A stretch of 50,861 nucleotides of DNA from an uncultured Bacteroidota bacterium (GCA_903919075.1 CAIXGR010000089.1:1-50861), one strand, 5' to 3'; positions 31,982 through 42,557 are shown, numbered from the stretch's first letter. The notes: a model not told the origin generated them from the letters alone. Numbers and translations: made by a program.

Positions 31982-32331
31982 TTGCTATTAAGGGTTGCCG
32001 CTAACCTACCTGTTAAAGTTGCTGTGCCGCTTACCAAACCACCTATTATACCGGTTACGAGAAACAGAAGTGAAACGTGACCCTTTAAAGGTAACAGCAT
32101 TGCCACTTTCTTCGCCAGAAGGTCGTCGTTGCCATGCGAAAGCATATAGGCATATACTATCCATAATAAAAATATTGCAGCAAACCCCGAGGCAAAAGCT
32201 TGTAGGGTTGGCTGTTTAATAGTGTAGCCGGCAATAAAGCCGGACAAGGCTATAATCCACCAAGGTAAAAACTGCTGCAGTATTGCTGATATAACGGCAA
32301 CAAACACTAAACAGATGAAGAAATTTTTCAT
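31978..32331 (-). CDS. Small membrane protein, unknown function
   Basis: 117 residues with about four hydrophobic helices (~4-20, 24-40, 48-66, 86-105), Gly- and Ala-rich. Possible short loops are TIKQPTLQAF and HGNDDLLAKKVAMLLPLKGH. I recognise no family. It starts 17 nt after the stop of the penicillin acylase gene on the same strand, so it is probably co-transcribed with it. The 3' end overlaps the convergent CAP gene by 4 nt. Confidence 0.72.
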   Translation of the reverse strand: MKNFFICLVFVAVISAILQQFLPWWIIALSGFIAGYTIKQPTLQAFASGFAAIFLLWIVYAYMLSHGNDDLLAKKVAMLLPLKGHVSLLFLVTGIIGGLVSGTATLTGRLAATLNSN

Positions 32332-32348
32332 GGGTTTATTTTTATGGG

Positions 32349-34829
32349 TTATGGTTTACAAGTTATTGAAAATAATTTTTGTTCGCCAAGTTCATCGCCT
32401 GTTTTCACAAAATTGGCCTCGTAGTAACCGCCATCTGCCCATGTTTTTATCATGTTATCATAATATGCGCTGCCGGGGTTTCCCGATTGCCCACCGGGGT
32501 ATACCACATAGGCTTTCATGCTACCCTCATCAACAATCATTCGCCATGAAGGCCCGTTAGAAGTGTTTGTAGCATTAATAATACCCAGGTTGCCGCCGTT
32601 GTATACATTCATATAACTAAAGGGCTCGATGTTTGCCAAATGCGAAATTTTTGTGGCCTTATAAGTGCCCCAGTCGTGTGGATTAACATTGTTTTTATTA
32701 TAGCTTTTATCGTTTGCGTAAGGTTCTTGTACTTCGGTGAACTCTTTTTCTTTTAGTATTTCTTCAATTTTTTTGAACGATTGAAGCACGATATCACTTC
32801 GTGTTTCTTTTTGTGGTGTTGAAATATTATCATAAAACTGCGAGGTGCTGTCATTCTTCAAAAACTGCACGGTAACATAAAACGAAGGTTGTTTCATTGG
32901 TACGGCTTTGTCTGTCATTTCATCCCATAATAATTTTCTTAATTCATTCCACCATATTTCGAAATATACCGGCGCTATTTCTTGCGGGTTGTTGTAATGG
33001 CCCCATTTCAAAAGCGTGGAAATAATTTTCTTTTCGCTTTCGCTTAACCCGGATTGATTGAGCAGAGAGAGTAATACCGGTAAAGCCTCGGCAGCATTAA
33101 GATTAAAATTATCTGTCTGCATTTTTTTCATAAAGTCAACACCAATATCTTTTCCTTCGGTAAGCAAATGGTTAATTCTCCGGTTTCGGTAGTTTTCGAA
33201 AACCCCAAGGCCAGGGTAGTAATATGGATAGGTTGAGTCGGTAGGATGTTGGTTTGCCGAACTTACAAAGCCACGTTCCGGATTTTTAATGGTAGGGTTA
33301 TTTTCGGTGGGTATAAATGTATTCCATTCGTTATTATCGGTAGAGCCATCACTCACGTATTTGCCCTGTTCGGTTGCTTTATTGCGAATGGGGAACCGGC
33401 CCTGTTGTTTAATTGCAATATCGCCGCTGCGCGATGCGAAAACAAAATTTTGTGAGGGACAGGTGTAATTTTTTAGCGCATTGATGTAGTCATCATAGTT
33501 TTTACCACTATTTAATTGATAAAAAGTTTTGAATTCGTTGGATGGAAGATGAGCAGTCCATGCTAATGCAAGATTTTTTTTGCTATCAACTGTGCCAAAG
33601 TTTTTATCAAAAACTACCGGACCGAATTTTGTGTAAATAACAGTATCTATAACTTCACCTTTGCCACGCACTTTATAACGTTCAATTTTCTTTTCAGCTT
33701 TCAGCCACTGCCTTTTGTATTCATATTCATTCCGCGAATCATCTTTAAATTTTATTTGATACCAGTCGCGCACATCGCGGCCGCCATTGGTTACACCCCA
33801 TGATATGGAATCGTTAAAACCAATAATTACAGCCGGCGAGCCGGGCAGGGTTACTCCGTAAACATTCATATTTGGAGAAACTAAATGCATTTCGTACCAT
33901 ATTGATGGAAGTGATAATCTAAGATGTGGGTCGTTGCAAAGAATGGGTTTGCCACTTTTTGTTTTTGTGCCACCGGCGGCCCAATTGTTTGAGCCCGTAA
34001 TCTCGTCGGGCTTCTGTATTATGTTTGCAAAAAAATCTGGACTTTCGGTTCTTTTTGCTGAGTTATTTGTTTGCAGTTTGTTGCCGGTAGCATCAAACTT
34101 CCATTCAGTTCCCTTAGGTATAATAGGGTCTTCGTCGGCAATAAAATCAGGATAGAGCTTGTTAAATTCATCCTTGCCGTATTTAGCTACAAAGTTGGTG
34201 TTCTCAATATCGTATTCAAATATCGAAAGCATGTTGGCCATATTTTTTAGTAACAGCGCTACTTTTACCGGTGTCCATTCTTCGGGTGCATAATCCAACA
34301 ATTTATATTCAATTGGATAATTTTTTGCTTTTAATGATTGGATGTAAGCATTAACCCCCTTACAATAAGCATCAATCATTTTTTTGCTCTCCGGGTCTTT
34401 CGATATATACTCTTGTGCTGCTTCGGCGCCATAACCAAGGCCAATTCTTCGTTGCATTCTGTCGTTATCTAAAGCTTTTTCTCCCACTACTTCGCTAACC
34501 CGGCCTGCTGCGTTATGCGTTTGTATTTCCATTTGCCACAACCTGAATTTTGCAGTAATGTAGCCCTGCATAAAATATAAATCCTCGTCATTTTTTGCAA
34601 AAATATGAGGCACTAGGCGTTTGTCGAAATATACTTTGGTCTCATCTTTAAGTCCTGTAAGCTTACATTCATTATCACTCCATCCTTTTGTTTGTTCAGC
34701 ATTTTGCCAAAATCCGTTAAAGGGATCTAGAAATTTGCCAAACGGTGGGGCCATGCCCAGTTTAACATTTAACAAAATAATCAAAGCAATAGTAATTGAA
34801 AGTGCTGCAAAAAATTTCATGTGTTTCAC
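32349..34829 (-). CDS. Penicillin acylase family protein (Ntn-hydrolase)
   Basis: 826 residues with an N-terminal membrane or signal segment (5-26). ITGSNNWAAGG carries Ser280, the residue that becomes the N-terminal nucleophile after autocleavage between Gly279 and Ser280. GKPILCNDPHLRLSLPSIWYEMH, GVTLPGSPAVIIGFNDSISWG and SANQHPTDSTYPYYYPG are characteristic of the family. The precursor should split into a ~250-residue alpha chain and a ~547-residue beta chain in the periplasm. Family members hydrolyse penicillins or acyl-homoserine lactones; the substrate here cannot be told. The following 117-residue membrane protein is in the same transcript. Confidence 0.92.
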   Translation of the reverse strand: MKHMKFFAALSITIALIILLNVKLGMAPPFGKFLDPFNGFWQNAEQTKGWSDNECKLTGLKDETKVYFDKRLVPHIFAKNDEDLYFMQGYITAKFRLWQMEIQTHNAAGRVSEVVGEKALDNDRMQRRIGLGYGAEAAQEYISKDPESKKMIDAYCKGVNAYIQSLKAKNYPIEYKLLDYAPEEWTPVKVALLLKNMANMLSIFEYDIENTNFVAKYGKDEFNKLYPDFIADEDPIIPKGTEWKFDATGNKLQTNNSAKRTESPDFFANIIQKPDEITGSNNWAAGGTKTKSGKPILCNDPHLRLSLPSIWYEMHLVSPNMNVYGVTLPGSPAVIIGFNDSISWGVTNGGRDVRDWYQIKFKDDSRNEYEYKRQWLKAEKKIERYKVRGKGEVIDTVIYTKFGPVVFDKNFGTVDSKKNLALAWTAHLPSNEFKTFYQLNSGKNYDDYINALKNYTCPSQNFVFASRSGDIAIKQQGRFPIRNKATEQGKYVSDGSTDNNEWNTFIPTENNPTIKNPERGFVSSANQHPTDSTYPYYYPGLGVFENYRNRRINHLLTEGKDIGVDFMKKMQTDNFNLNAAEALPVLLSLLNQSGLSESEKKIISTLLKWGHYNNPQEIAPVYFEIWWNELRKLLWDEMTDKAVPMKQPSFYVTVQFLKNDSTSQFYDNISTPQKETRSDIVLQSFKKIEEILKEKEFTEVQEPYANDKSYNKNNVNPHDWGTYKATKISHLANIEPFSYMNVYNGGNLGIINATNTSNGPSWRMIVDEGSMKAYVVYPGGQSGNPGSAYYDNMIKTWADGGYYEANFVKTGDELGEQKLFSITCKP

Positions 34830-34997
34830 GTAGTTTAGATTTATTAAGCGAATTTAAAAATTAACACATCTAAATCAGTCATTAAAAATAAATGTTATAA
34901 GAAATATTGTGTTATTGTTAACGTTAAAAATTTTGTTGGGGTTAAACCTATTCAACTTGCATAGGTCATAAAGCGCATAACCAAAAAATACGAAATC

Positions 34998-35924
34998 ATG
35001 AAAACTACATTTTTTAAATTACCCTTGCTATTAGCCGCAGTATTATTACTAATGCTTGGCTCTTGCAAAAAAGATAACGGTGCCAGCAACGATACTACAT
35101 CGGCTGCAGATGGAACTAATGTTTCTGCTGCGCTTTCTTCAACAGCAGATGACGTTACTAACGCGGTTGGCAATGATCATTCAATATCGGGTAAAACAGA
35201 TGGGTTCGGGTCGCTTTGTGGGGCAACGGTAACCGTTGATTCCACCAACGGAATCGTAACTATTACATATAGTGGCGATGATTGCTCAGGTAAAGTTTCA
35301 AGAACCGGTACCCTTACCATAACGCTTGAAGATTTTCCGACCATGCATTGGAAAGATGCCGGTGCTACACTATCTGTAAATTATAATGTTATAGTTACTG
35401 TAAATGCCACTAACGCTCAATACGCTTTTAACGGCACGCATTATTTTACGAATATAACAGGTGGCCTTGGCTGGAAAATTATGGATAACCAATCAACAGG
35501 AATAGATTCTATTAAGCATACTGCAACTAATTTCAATATTACTTTCCCCAATGGCTCGCAGCGCACTTGGAGTGTAAGCCGATCAAGAACTTACCGAAAC
35601 ATAAATGGGGTAAAAAGCATTTCAATTTCAGGCGATACTACTATTGGTAACACAGTTAATGTTGATGCGTGGGGAACTAACAGGTTTGGAGAGGCATTTG
35701 TATCGGCCCTATCATCTGAAATTGTTTCAAATAATACTTGCGGATATTTTAGGCCGGTTTCAGGAGAATATATGCACCACGTTGCTAACCGGACTATAGA
35801 TATTTTGTATGGTGTAGACCACTTGGGAAATCCCGAAACAGGGGGCGCTTGTGCTTATGGGTATAAGATTACTTATACTAAAAATAACCACACCTTTACT
35901 CAGATAGATTCCTATGTGTTTTAA
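34998..35924 (+). CDS. Putative lipoprotein, unknown function
   Basis: 308 residues. A signal peptide ends in LMLGSC, Cys22 being the candidate lipidated residue, followed by KKDNGAS and a Ser/Thr/Ala-rich linker. The rest is a beta-rich domain with repeated T-V-T and G-N patterns (TVTVDSTNGIVTITYSGDDC, TLTITLEDFPTMHWKDAG). Conserved Cys pairs occur near residues 73, 95 and late in the chain. No family is recognised. It probably faces the outside or the periplasm. A perfect terminator follows at 35947-35976. Confidence 0.74.
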   Translation: MKTTFFKLPLLLAAVLLLMLGSCKKDNGASNDTTSAADGTNVSAALSSTADDVTNAVGNDHSISGKTDGFGSLCGATVTVDSTNGIVTITYSGDDCSGKVSRTGTLTITLEDFPTMHWKDAGATLSVNYNVIVTVNATNAQYAFNGTHYFTNITGGLGWKIMDNQSTGIDSIKHTATNFNITFPNGSQRTWSVSRSRTYRNINGVKSISISGDTTIGNTVNVDAWGTNRFGEAFVSALSSEIVSNNTCGYFRPVSGEYMHHVANRTIDILYGVDHLGNPETGGACAYGYKITYTKNNHTFTQIDSYVF

Positions 35925-35946
35925 TCTTTTCTGTTAATCAAATTGG

Positions 35947-35976
35947 AAATCCTGCTTCATATATGAAGCAGGATTT
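35947..35976 (+). terminator. Rho-independent terminator
   Basis: AAATCCTGCTTCAT (35947-35960) is followed, after AT, by its exact complement ATGAAGCAGGATTT (35963-35976) and a T-run. It ends the lipoprotein transcript 22 nt after the stop codon. Confidence 0.93.
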
Positions 35977-36017
35977 TTTTTGTAACAAAAACCATAAATT
36001 GTTGTTTATTTAGTCAT

Positions 36018-36656
36018 ATGGCCGATGAAAAAATGAGCTTTGGTAAAAGTGTAATAATAGTGTTCGCTTTAGTTTCTGTGCTTTGGTTAGTGCAATTAGT
36101 ACAATATGTGGGATTATATGATTTCACTAACTACGCCAACCATCCGCGGCATTTAGATGGTTTGAAGGGTATTATCTTTTCTCCGTTTATACATGATGCC
36201 AATAATTTCGATCACATTATTTCAAATACGCTTCCAATTCTTGTTTTGCTTACAGTTTTAATTAATGCCTACCCCCGCATTGCTTTATTTGTGCTGGTAT
36301 TTATTCACCTTACAAGCGGTATTTTGGTTTGGCTTTTGGCGCCCGAATCTACTTACCATATCGGCATTAGCGGAATTATATATGGCATCGCTTCGTTTTT
36401 AATTGCCTCGGGTATTTTTAGAAAAGACCGCACCTCTATTACCATTGCTATATTGGTGGGCTTGGTATATGGTGGAATGATTATAGGCTTTATTCCAAAA
36501 GAAGGCCTTTCATGGCAATCGCACTTATTTGGTGCAATAAGCGGCATATTTATTGCTTTTGTTTTAAGAAACAGAGATTTGCCCGAACCACACGAGTTTG
36601 AATTAGAGAAACAGGAACCCGATAAGCATTTTTTTGACAGAAGCGGAACGGATTAA
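36018..36656 (+). CDS. Rhomboid-family intramembrane serine protease
   Basis: 212 residues with six membrane helices. The GxSG motif HIGISGIIYG gives Ser118, and His169 in SWQSHLFGAISG completes the Ser-His dyad. NNFDHIISNTLPILVLL is the usual N-H-L-type helix 2 region, here with a rather variable sequence. It should cleave single-pass membrane substrates within the bilayer. It is followed after 37 nt by the NADH dehydrogenase gene, possibly on the same transcript. Confidence 0.88.
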   Translation: MADEKMSFGKSVIIVFALVSVLWLVQLVQYVGLYDFTNYANHPRHLDGLKGIIFSPFIHDANNFDHIISNTLPILVLLTVLINAYPRIALFVLVFIHLTSGILVWLLAPESTYHIGISGIIYGIASFLIASGIFRKDRTSITIAILVGLVYGGMIIGFIPKEGLSWQSHLFGAISGIFIAFVLRNRDLPEPHEFELEKQEPDKHFFDRSGTD

Positions 36657-36693
36657 GATTTATTAATCAAATACTTTGCACCTTTGTTGTGTT

Positions 36694-37983
36694 ATGGAAA
36701 TAAACGTTCCCGAGGTAAAAATTCCACGTATAGTAATTATTGGTTGCGGCTTTGGTGGCCTTGAATTGGTGAAGGCTTTACGCAATGTAGATGTGCAAAT
36801 AGTATTAATTGATAAAAACAACTACCATACTTTTCAGCCCCTATTGTATCAGGTTGCTACTGCGGGGCTCGAGGCAGATTCCATAGCCTACCCCATCCGG
36901 CAAATTTTTAAGCAGCGAAATAATTTTCATTTCAGGTGGGGAACAGTTGAAAAAGTAATTCCGGAGCAAAATAAAATTGTCACCTCAATAGGCGAATTGA
37001 AATACGATCATTTAGTAATTGCTACAGGTTCAACCACCAATTTTTTCGGCAATAAAGATTTTGAACAGTTGGGCATGCCCATGAAGAATTTGGTTGAAGC
37101 ATTAAATCTTCGCAGCCTTATTCTTCAAAACTTCGAAAAGGCACTCCTTACTACTGATACCCGCGAGTTGGAAGCATTGATGACTGTTGTTGTGGTAGGT
37201 GCCGGGCCTACCGGTGTTGAGCTTGCTGGTGCAATTTGCGAATTAAAAAAGCACGTTCTGCCACATGACTATCCCGAGCTTGATTTCAGAAAAATGCGAG
37301 TTATATTAGTTGAAAACGGCGATTGTGTTTTGCAACCTATGAGTGAAACAAGCAGGGTAAAAGCCAGAAATTATCTTGAGCAGCTTGGCTGCGAAGTATG
37401 GTTGAACACCGGTGTAACAAAATATGATGGTATGGTAGTTGAAACAAAAAATGGTAAACAATTACTTACCTCTAATTTTATTTGGACCGCCGGTGTAAAA
37501 GGTGTAATTGTGGATGGGCTGAAAACAGAGGTAATTAATAGCAAACAAAGGTTTTTGATTGATGAATACTGTTTAATAAAGGGTTGTGAGAATATTTATG
37601 CAATTGGCGATGTGGCATGCATGGTAACAGAAAAGTATCCTAACGGCCATCCGCAGGTTGCACCGGTAGCCATGCAACAGGCACAATTGGTTGGCAAAAA
37701 TATCAGGAACAGTTTCAGTAAAAAAGCTTTAAGTAAATTTGAATATTTTGATAAAGGCACAATGGCTACAATAGGACGGAACAGGGCGGTAGTTGAAGCG
37801 GGTAAAATAAAATTCGGAGGTTTTACCGGTTGGTTCTCATGGATGGCACTACACCTAATGTTGCTGGTGGGCTTTCGAAACAAGATTATAGTATTCATCA
37901 ACTGGCTTTGGAATTACCTTAATTACGATAGAACTATCAGGCTTATAGTAAGGCCATTTATCAGAAAAGGAAAAACCGAATAA
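36694..37983 (+). CDS. ndh: Type II NADH dehydrogenase (NDH-2)-like flavoprotein
   Basis: 429 residues from the ATG at 36694; an upstream TTG at 36676 is rejected because a -7-like box (CACCTTTG, 36679-36686) lies there. The FAD site is IVIIGCGFGGLELVKAL (14-30). The NAD site is TVVVVGAGPTGVELAGAI. YHTFQPLLYQVATAGLEADSI and IYAIGDVACM are NDH-2 signatures. It has a C-terminal amphipathic or hydrophobic region (GWFSWMALHLMLLVGFRNKI) for membrane binding. It oxidises NADH and reduces quinone without pumping protons. Confidence 0.92.
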   Translation: MEINVPEVKIPRIVIIGCGFGGLELVKALRNVDVQIVLIDKNNYHTFQPLLYQVATAGLEADSIAYPIRQIFKQRNNFHFRWGTVEKVIPEQNKIVTSIGELKYDHLVIATGSTTNFFGNKDFEQLGMPMKNLVEALNLRSLILQNFEKALLTTDTRELEALMTVVVVGAGPTGVELAGAICELKKHVLPHDYPELDFRKMRVILVENGDCVLQPMSETSRVKARNYLEQLGCEVWLNTGVTKYDGMVVETKNGKQLLTSNFIWTAGVKGVIVDGLKTEVINSKQRFLIDEYCLIKGCENIYAIGDVACMVTEKYPNGHPQVAPVAMQQAQLVGKNIRNSFSKKALSKFEYFDKGTMATIGRNRAVVEAGKIKFGGFTGWFSWMALHLMLLVGFRNKIIVFINWLWNYLNYDRTIRLIVRPFIRKGKTE

Positions 37984-38005
37984 CACAGAGCCTGTATGTT
38001 GATGA

Positions 38006-38416
38006 TTAATTATCCTCTTCGGCTATTTCATATATAAAGCGCACTCCCCTTACTAGTAAGCTTACAATTAAATAAAACATGGTTACCGAAACAACCATCA
38101 TCCGGTATTCTTCCAGGTTCCAAATGCTAATGCCCGAAATAAGCTTTGCCGATAATAAAAGAAGAACCACCAGAATAATATATATATAGTAGGATGGAAT
38201 GGTGTATCTTAAAAAGCTTTTGTGTGCAATAGATACTACAGTATTAATGAGGGTATAAAAAATTATGGCTACCATAGCCGCAAAATATTCAGTGCCTTTT
38301 GCAGTATGGCCTAGCTTGCAAATCAACATGCCTACCCAGCCAGTAGCCAAAGAAACTGCCAATTGAAGAAATGGACCGGCACGTTTTTTTATAAATGTAA
38401 AGGTAACTTCAATCAT
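38006..38416 (-). CDS. Four-helix membrane protein, unknown function
   Basis: 136 residues with four predicted membrane helices (~15-32, 43-62, 73-92, 105-124) and short loops. The C-terminus is acidic (IYEIAEEDN). I recognise no family and no catalytic pattern. It is convergent with the NADH dehydrogenase gene (22 nt between stop codons) and has no close same-strand neighbour. Confidence 0.7.
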   Translation of the reverse strand: MIEVTFTFIKKRAGPFLQLAVSLATGWVGMLICKLGHTAKGTEYFAAMVAIIFYTLINTVVSIAHKSFLRYTIPSYYIYIILVVLLLLSAKLISGISIWNLEEYRMMVVSVTMFYLIVSLLVRGVRFIYEIAEEDN

Positions 38417-38640
38417 TATTTACGAAAGTAAACAAACAAAGTGTTGTTTAATAGCTGTTTAATATCAGCAAAGTATATAAAACAAGGTAAAATGTATTAA
38501 ATCCATTTCGGTTGCAATTGTTAAATATTTACCTAATTTAGTAACTCAATTTTTTGTCGGACACACACAGTTTCTATTCTAAAAATCATTCGACAACAAA
38601 AAATGTAATTATATCACACACTTTCCTAAAAAATGAGATT

Positions 38641-41193
38641 ATGAAAAAAACGTTATTCGCCTTATTGATTTTTTTAATACAATACTGCCAGAGCAACGCA
38701 CAAGCACCTCAGCGTTTAAACTACCAGTCTGTAGTGCGAAATTCTAATGGCGACCCTTTGGTAAATCAGAACGTAGCCTTTCGTTTTTATATTCATAATG
38801 GCACTGCCAGCGGTAGTAGTGTTTATAACGAAACTATCAATACAACCACCAATCAATTTGGTTTGGCAACAGTTGAGATAGGTACCAATGCAAGTTTAAA
38901 TACTGTAAACTGGGGAAACGGAGCTAAATATTTACAGGTAGATGTTGATCCTGCAGGTGGAACTAATTTTATAACAATGGACACTGCACAATTAATGAGT
39001 GTTCCATACGCCCTATATGCTGCAAACAGCACCACAGGCCCACAAGGACCCACAGGGGCTAAGGGAGCCACAGGTGCAGATGGAGTTACAGGTGCTACCG
39101 GGGCAGCAGGAGCAGCAGGTAATAATGGAGCCACCGGAGCTAATGGTAATGACGGCTTACAAGGTCCAACAGGTCCGGTTGGTGCTACTGGCGCGCAAGG
39201 TGCTACTGGCAGCAACGGTGCAACAGGTGCATATGGTAACGACGGGGCACCCGGTGCAACAGGCCCTACCGGAGCAAATGGTAATAATGGCCAAACCGGG
39301 GCTACAGGCGCGCAGGGTATTACAGGCCCTCAGGGACCTATAGGTGCTACCGGAGCAAATGGTAACGATGGCCCTACAGGACCCGCAGGCGCTACAGGCC
39401 CAATAGGTGCAACAGGTGCAAATGGTAATGATGGTGCCACCGGGCCAACCGGATTAAAGGGTGCTACGGGCGCTACCGGTTCATCAGGGGTGAAAGGTGC
39501 TACCGGTGCTACGGGCGCAGATGGTGTTACAGGTTCCCAAGGTATAACCGGCCCAACCGGTGCAAATGGTAATGATGGCGCAACCGGCGCAACGGGTGCC
39601 ACAGGGTTACAGGGTGTTACAGGCCCCACAGGCCCGCTTGGCAGTGCAGGTGGCGATTTAGGTGGTATTTACCCTAATCCAACAGTTACTCATATTCAAG
39701 GCGATTCAGTTTCATCTGCAATTCCTTCTCTTGGTCAAATATTAATGTGGAATGGCACTGCTTACCTACCGGTAAGTATTGATACTACTACCGCTAACAA
39801 CTGGCGCATTACAGGCAACGCAGGTACTAACCCAGCCAATAACTTTTTAGGAACTACCGATAATGTTGACCTTATATTTAAAACCAATAATGTTGAAAAT
39901 GCCCGTATTACTGCCGCTGGCAGAGTGGGTATTGGTGGAGTTACTGCACCTACCGGTTCAGTTGAGGCTGTAAATGCCAACTCTGTAACCAACCAAATAT
40001 TTGTTTCAACCAATTATGGTAACCCGAATGAATTTTGGTTTAGAAGAGCTCAGGGAACAATATCAGCTCCAACAATTGTTGGCTCAGGCGGAAACTTAGC
40101 ACGTATTATAGGTAAAGGTTACGATGGTTCAGCTTTCCAAACTGCGGCGCAAATTGATATGGCGGCCGATTCAAGTACCGGTGCGGGGAATGTATCTGGC
40201 AGAATTGCCTTTTCTACCGCTCCTTCATTTTCAAATTCACCGGTTGAAAGAATGAGAATAAATCATAATGGTTATGTAGGTATTAACAGTGTTACCCCTG
40301 CTACAAGATTAGAGGTAGGCGGTGATATAGCGCTTAATTATGATACTGCACTAACATTGGTGAATGGAAGTAATGATAACGTTGACTTGAAAACACAAAA
40401 GTATACTTCATTCCGCATTACTGGCCCTACTACATCATTTACAATAACCGGTATGTCGGGTGGCTCGGACGGACGGATTGTGATTTTATACAACTCTACC
40501 GATTCAAGTATGACTATTGTTAATGCAAGTACTTCTTCTAATCCTAATAATAAAATCACTACTCCTTACTCTGTAAGTTATGTTGTTGGAAGCAGAGGAA
40601 CCGCAACTTTTTCTTACAGCTCAGCCGACAACCGTTGGGTATTAATAAGCACAACAGGCCAGCCTGCTTCTGCCGGATTTTTAGTTAACGGTTCCGCCAT
40701 TGGCAACACGCTTTATTGGAGTGGAACACAGTGGGTAAACAGTGCTAACATATATAACGCTGGTGGTAACGTAGGCATTAATACAGCAATCCCCGGTTCT
40801 ACTTTAGAAGTAAATGGTACTGCAGCTAAGCCAGGCGGTGGTAGCTGGACAGCATCTTCAGATGCACGCTTAAAACAAGATGTAAAGCCATATACCGATG
40901 GTTTAGCAAAACTGATGCAAATTATGCCGGTTACTTATCATTACAATCAAGTTTCGGGTTTTGATACCAAGCCGGAATATGTAGGTGTTATTGCACAGCA
41001 ATTAAAAGCAGTTGCTCCTTACATGGTAGGAACAGATAAGAGAGGCGATGCCAGCTACTACAACGTAAACAATTCAGCTATGACTTACATGCTAATTAAC
41101 AGCGTTAAAGAACAGCAAGAACAAATTGAAGAATTGAAAAAGCAAAACGAGCTTTTAATGAAACGATTAGAGCAATTGGAAATAAGAAAATAA
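38641..41193 (+). CDS. Collagen-like protein with C-terminal S74 intramolecular chaperone domain
   Basis: 850 residues from the ATG at 38641, chosen because it is followed by a signal peptide ([21 protein letters not shown]). Residues ~24-130 form an N-terminal beta domain ([21 protein letters not shown]). Residues ~133-337 are Gly-X-Y collagen repeats, Thr- and Ala-rich ([13 protein letters not shown] units). [14 protein letters not shown] follows, then beta-structured, tail-fibre-like sequence. Residues ~735-800 match the peptidase S74 autocleaving chaperone ([29 protein letters not shown]). A Glu/Lys/Leu coiled coil ends the protein ([20 protein letters not shown]). The product is probably a trimeric fibre at the cell surface, cleaved near the start of the S74 domain. 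Confidence 0.85.
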   Translation: MKKTLFALLIFLIQYCQSNAQAPQRLNYQSVVRNSNGDPLVNQNVAFRFYIHNGTASGSSVYNETINTTTNQFGLATVEIGTNASLNTVNWGNGAKYLQVDVDPAGGTNFITMDTAQLMSVPYALYAANSTTGPQGPTGAKGATGADGVTGATGAAGAAGNNGATGANGNDGLQGPTGPVGATGAQGATGSNGATGAYGNDGAPGATGPTGANGNNGQTGATGAQGITGPQGPIGATGANGNDGPTGPAGATGPIGATGANGNDGATGPTGLKGATGATGSSGVKGATGATGADGVTGSQGITGPTGANGNDGATGATGATGLQGVTGPTGPLGSAGGDLGGIYPNPTVTHIQGDSVSSAIPSLGQILMWNGTAYLPVSIDTTTANNWRITGNAGTNPANNFLGTTDNVDLIFKTNNVENARITAAGRVGIGGVTAPTGSVEAVNANSVTNQIFVSTNYGNPNEFWFRRAQGTISAPTIVGSGGNLARIIGKGYDGSAFQTAAQIDMAADSSTGAGNVSGRIAFSTAPSFSNSPVERMRINHNGYVGINSVTPATRLEVGGDIALNYDTALTLVNGSNDNVDLKTQKYTSFRITGPTTSFTITGMSGGSDGRIVILYNSTDSSMTIVNASTSSNPNNKITTPYSVSYVVGSRGTATFSYSSADNRWVLISTTGQPASAGFLVNGSAIGNTLYWSGTQWVNSANIYNAGGNVGINTAIPGSTLEVNGTAAKPGGGSWTASSDARLKQDVKPYTDGLAKLMQIMPVTYHYNQVSGFDTKPEYVGVIAQQLKAVAPYMVGTDKRGDASYYNVNNSAMTYMLINSVKEQQEQIEELKKQNELLMKRLEQLEIRK

Positions 41194-41215
41194 TCTAACT
41201 TGTTTTTCTGCTTAA

Positions 41216-41248
41216 AAAATGGCCCGAAGAATTTTTTCGGGCCATTTT
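41216..41248. terminator. Bidirectional hairpin terminator
   Basis: AAAATGGCCCGAA (41216-41228) and TTCGGGCCATTTT (41236-41248) pair perfectly over 13 bp. It lies between the convergent collagen-like and desaturase genes and has A/T-runs on both sides. Confidence 0.93.
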
Positions 41249-41288
41249 ATTTTGGGTATAGAATGAGTTTGGGGAAAAGAATTTTTGC

Positions 41289-42398
41289 CTATCCCATATC
41301 AGCAGCCATACGTATAGTTTCATTCAGGCTTAGTTTTTTAAGCAGCCTTAGGTGTGATGCAAATGCCGAGCCGAAAGTATTATTACTTAAATAAGGAATA
41401 CCGTACTCAGCGGCGGTTTTTTGAACGATAGGTGCTATTGCGGGATAGTGCACATGGCAGATGCGTTGAAAAAGATGATGCTCAACCTGATAGTTAAGCC
41501 CACCCACATAAAAAGTTACGAATTTATTTTTCGGAGCAAAATTAACTGTTGTGCGCATTTGGTGTATGGCCCATTCTTCATCAACATTACCACCGGCGTC
41601 CGGTTCCGGAAACCAGGTGTCTTCTACCACATGTGCTAATTGAAAAACAGTAGTAAGTATTAGCCCCGCAACAACATGCATGGTCATAAAACCAATTGCT
41701 AATTGCCACCAGGTAAGGTGTAGTATTATTACCGGCAACACAATCATGTAACCAATATAAGCTGCTTTAAAAAAAATCATGGTAGCTAATTGAATAGCTC
41801 TAGATTTTCTATCCAACTTATCAATGCCTTGTTCGGCATATTGGTAGAAGTTGACGAAATCTTTAATAAGCACCCAAAAAAAAGTTTGCAAACCATAAAG
41901 AACAAAAGCATAAAATAATTGAAACCGGTGAACCTTCCGGTATTGCACAGCGGGCGTAAAGCGCAAATTCATCCGCTCGCGTATATCATAATCATATTCA
42001 TGAATATTGGTGAAAGTATGGTGCTGCTGGTTGTGTTGTATTTTCCAGTTTCCTGAATTGCCGCCTACAATTTCGAGCGAGTAGCCCATTAACCGGTTTA
42101 CCCATCTTTTTTCTGAATAAGCTCCATGGTTGGCATCATGCATTACAGCCATGCCAATGCCTGCTAAGCCCAAACCCATTACTGCACAACCAAGCCACAT
42201 AGCATATAGCGGTAGGATGCCAGAAAGAATCAAAAAATAGGGAACAAAATATAGCGAGAACATACAAGCCGTTTTAACTACCATTCTGTTGTCGGCGTGG
42301 GTAGAGATGCCTTTTTCTTTAAAATATTGCTCAACCCGTTTGGTAACAGTTTTATGAAAATCCGTTTTTCGCGGGTTAGTGAATTTTATGGGATTCAT
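41289..42398 (-). CDS. Fatty acid desaturase, front-end (acyl-lipid/acyl-CoA) type
   Basis: 369 residues with the three histidine boxes of membrane di-iron desaturases: HDANH (87-91), HNQQHH (122-127) and QVEHH (304-308). The last, with Q in place of H, is typical of front-end (Delta-6-like) desaturases. About four membrane helices lie between them. No cytochrome b5 domain is fused. It introduces a double bond into acyl chains of lipids or acyl-CoA; the position is not predictable. A -7 box lies 17-24 nt upstream. Confidence 0.91.
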   Translation of the reverse strand: MNPIKFTNPRKTDFHKTVTKRVEQYFKEKGISTHADNRMVVKTACMFSLYFVPYFLILSGILPLYAMWLGCAVMGLGLAGIGMAVMHDANHGAYSEKRWVNRLMGYSLEIVGGNSGNWKIQHNQQHHTFTNIHEYDYDIRERMNLRFTPAVQYRKVHRFQLFYAFVLYGLQTFFWVLIKDFVNFYQYAEQGIDKLDRKSRAIQLATMIFFKAAYIGYMIVLPVIILHLTWWQLAIGFMTMHVVAGLILTTVFQLAHVVEDTWFPEPDAGGNVDEEWAIHQMRTTVNFAPKNKFVTFYVGGLNYQVEHHLFQRICHVHYPAIAPIVQKTAAEYGIPYLSNNTFGSAFASHLRLLKKLSLNETIRMAADMG

Positions 42399-42414
42399 AG
42401 AATAAAATGCTGTG

Positions 42415-42422
42415 CAAATTTA
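42415..42422 (-). promoter_or_regulatory. Bacteroidota -7 promoter box TAAATTTG (minus strand)
   Basis: The minus-strand sequence TAAATTTG matches TAnnTTTG and lies 16 nt before the desaturase start at 42398. No clear -33 TTTG is at standard spacing. Confidence 0.4.
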
Positions 42423-42557
42423 ATAATAACCCTTGAAAGGAGTTTTCGGACGGTTAATGCCCCATCAAAACGCAGCACGGAACGAAAAGTTTGAAACCTT
42501 TATTCCCAAAACACATCTTTTCTACAATTAATTCAAGGTTTGGCATACTTTCGCATC

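Noticed and set aside
38853-39629. Long antisense reading frames rich in PVAPVAP over the collagen region
   Set aside because: They mirror the Gly-X-Y repeats of the sense strand. They have no start context, and the sense strand has the signal peptide and S74 domain.
39037-39651. Array-like DNA repeats that could suggest a CRISPR or minisatellite
   Set aside because: The repeats have no constant-length spacers and translate as in-frame Gly-X-Y triplets, so they are collagen coding sequence.
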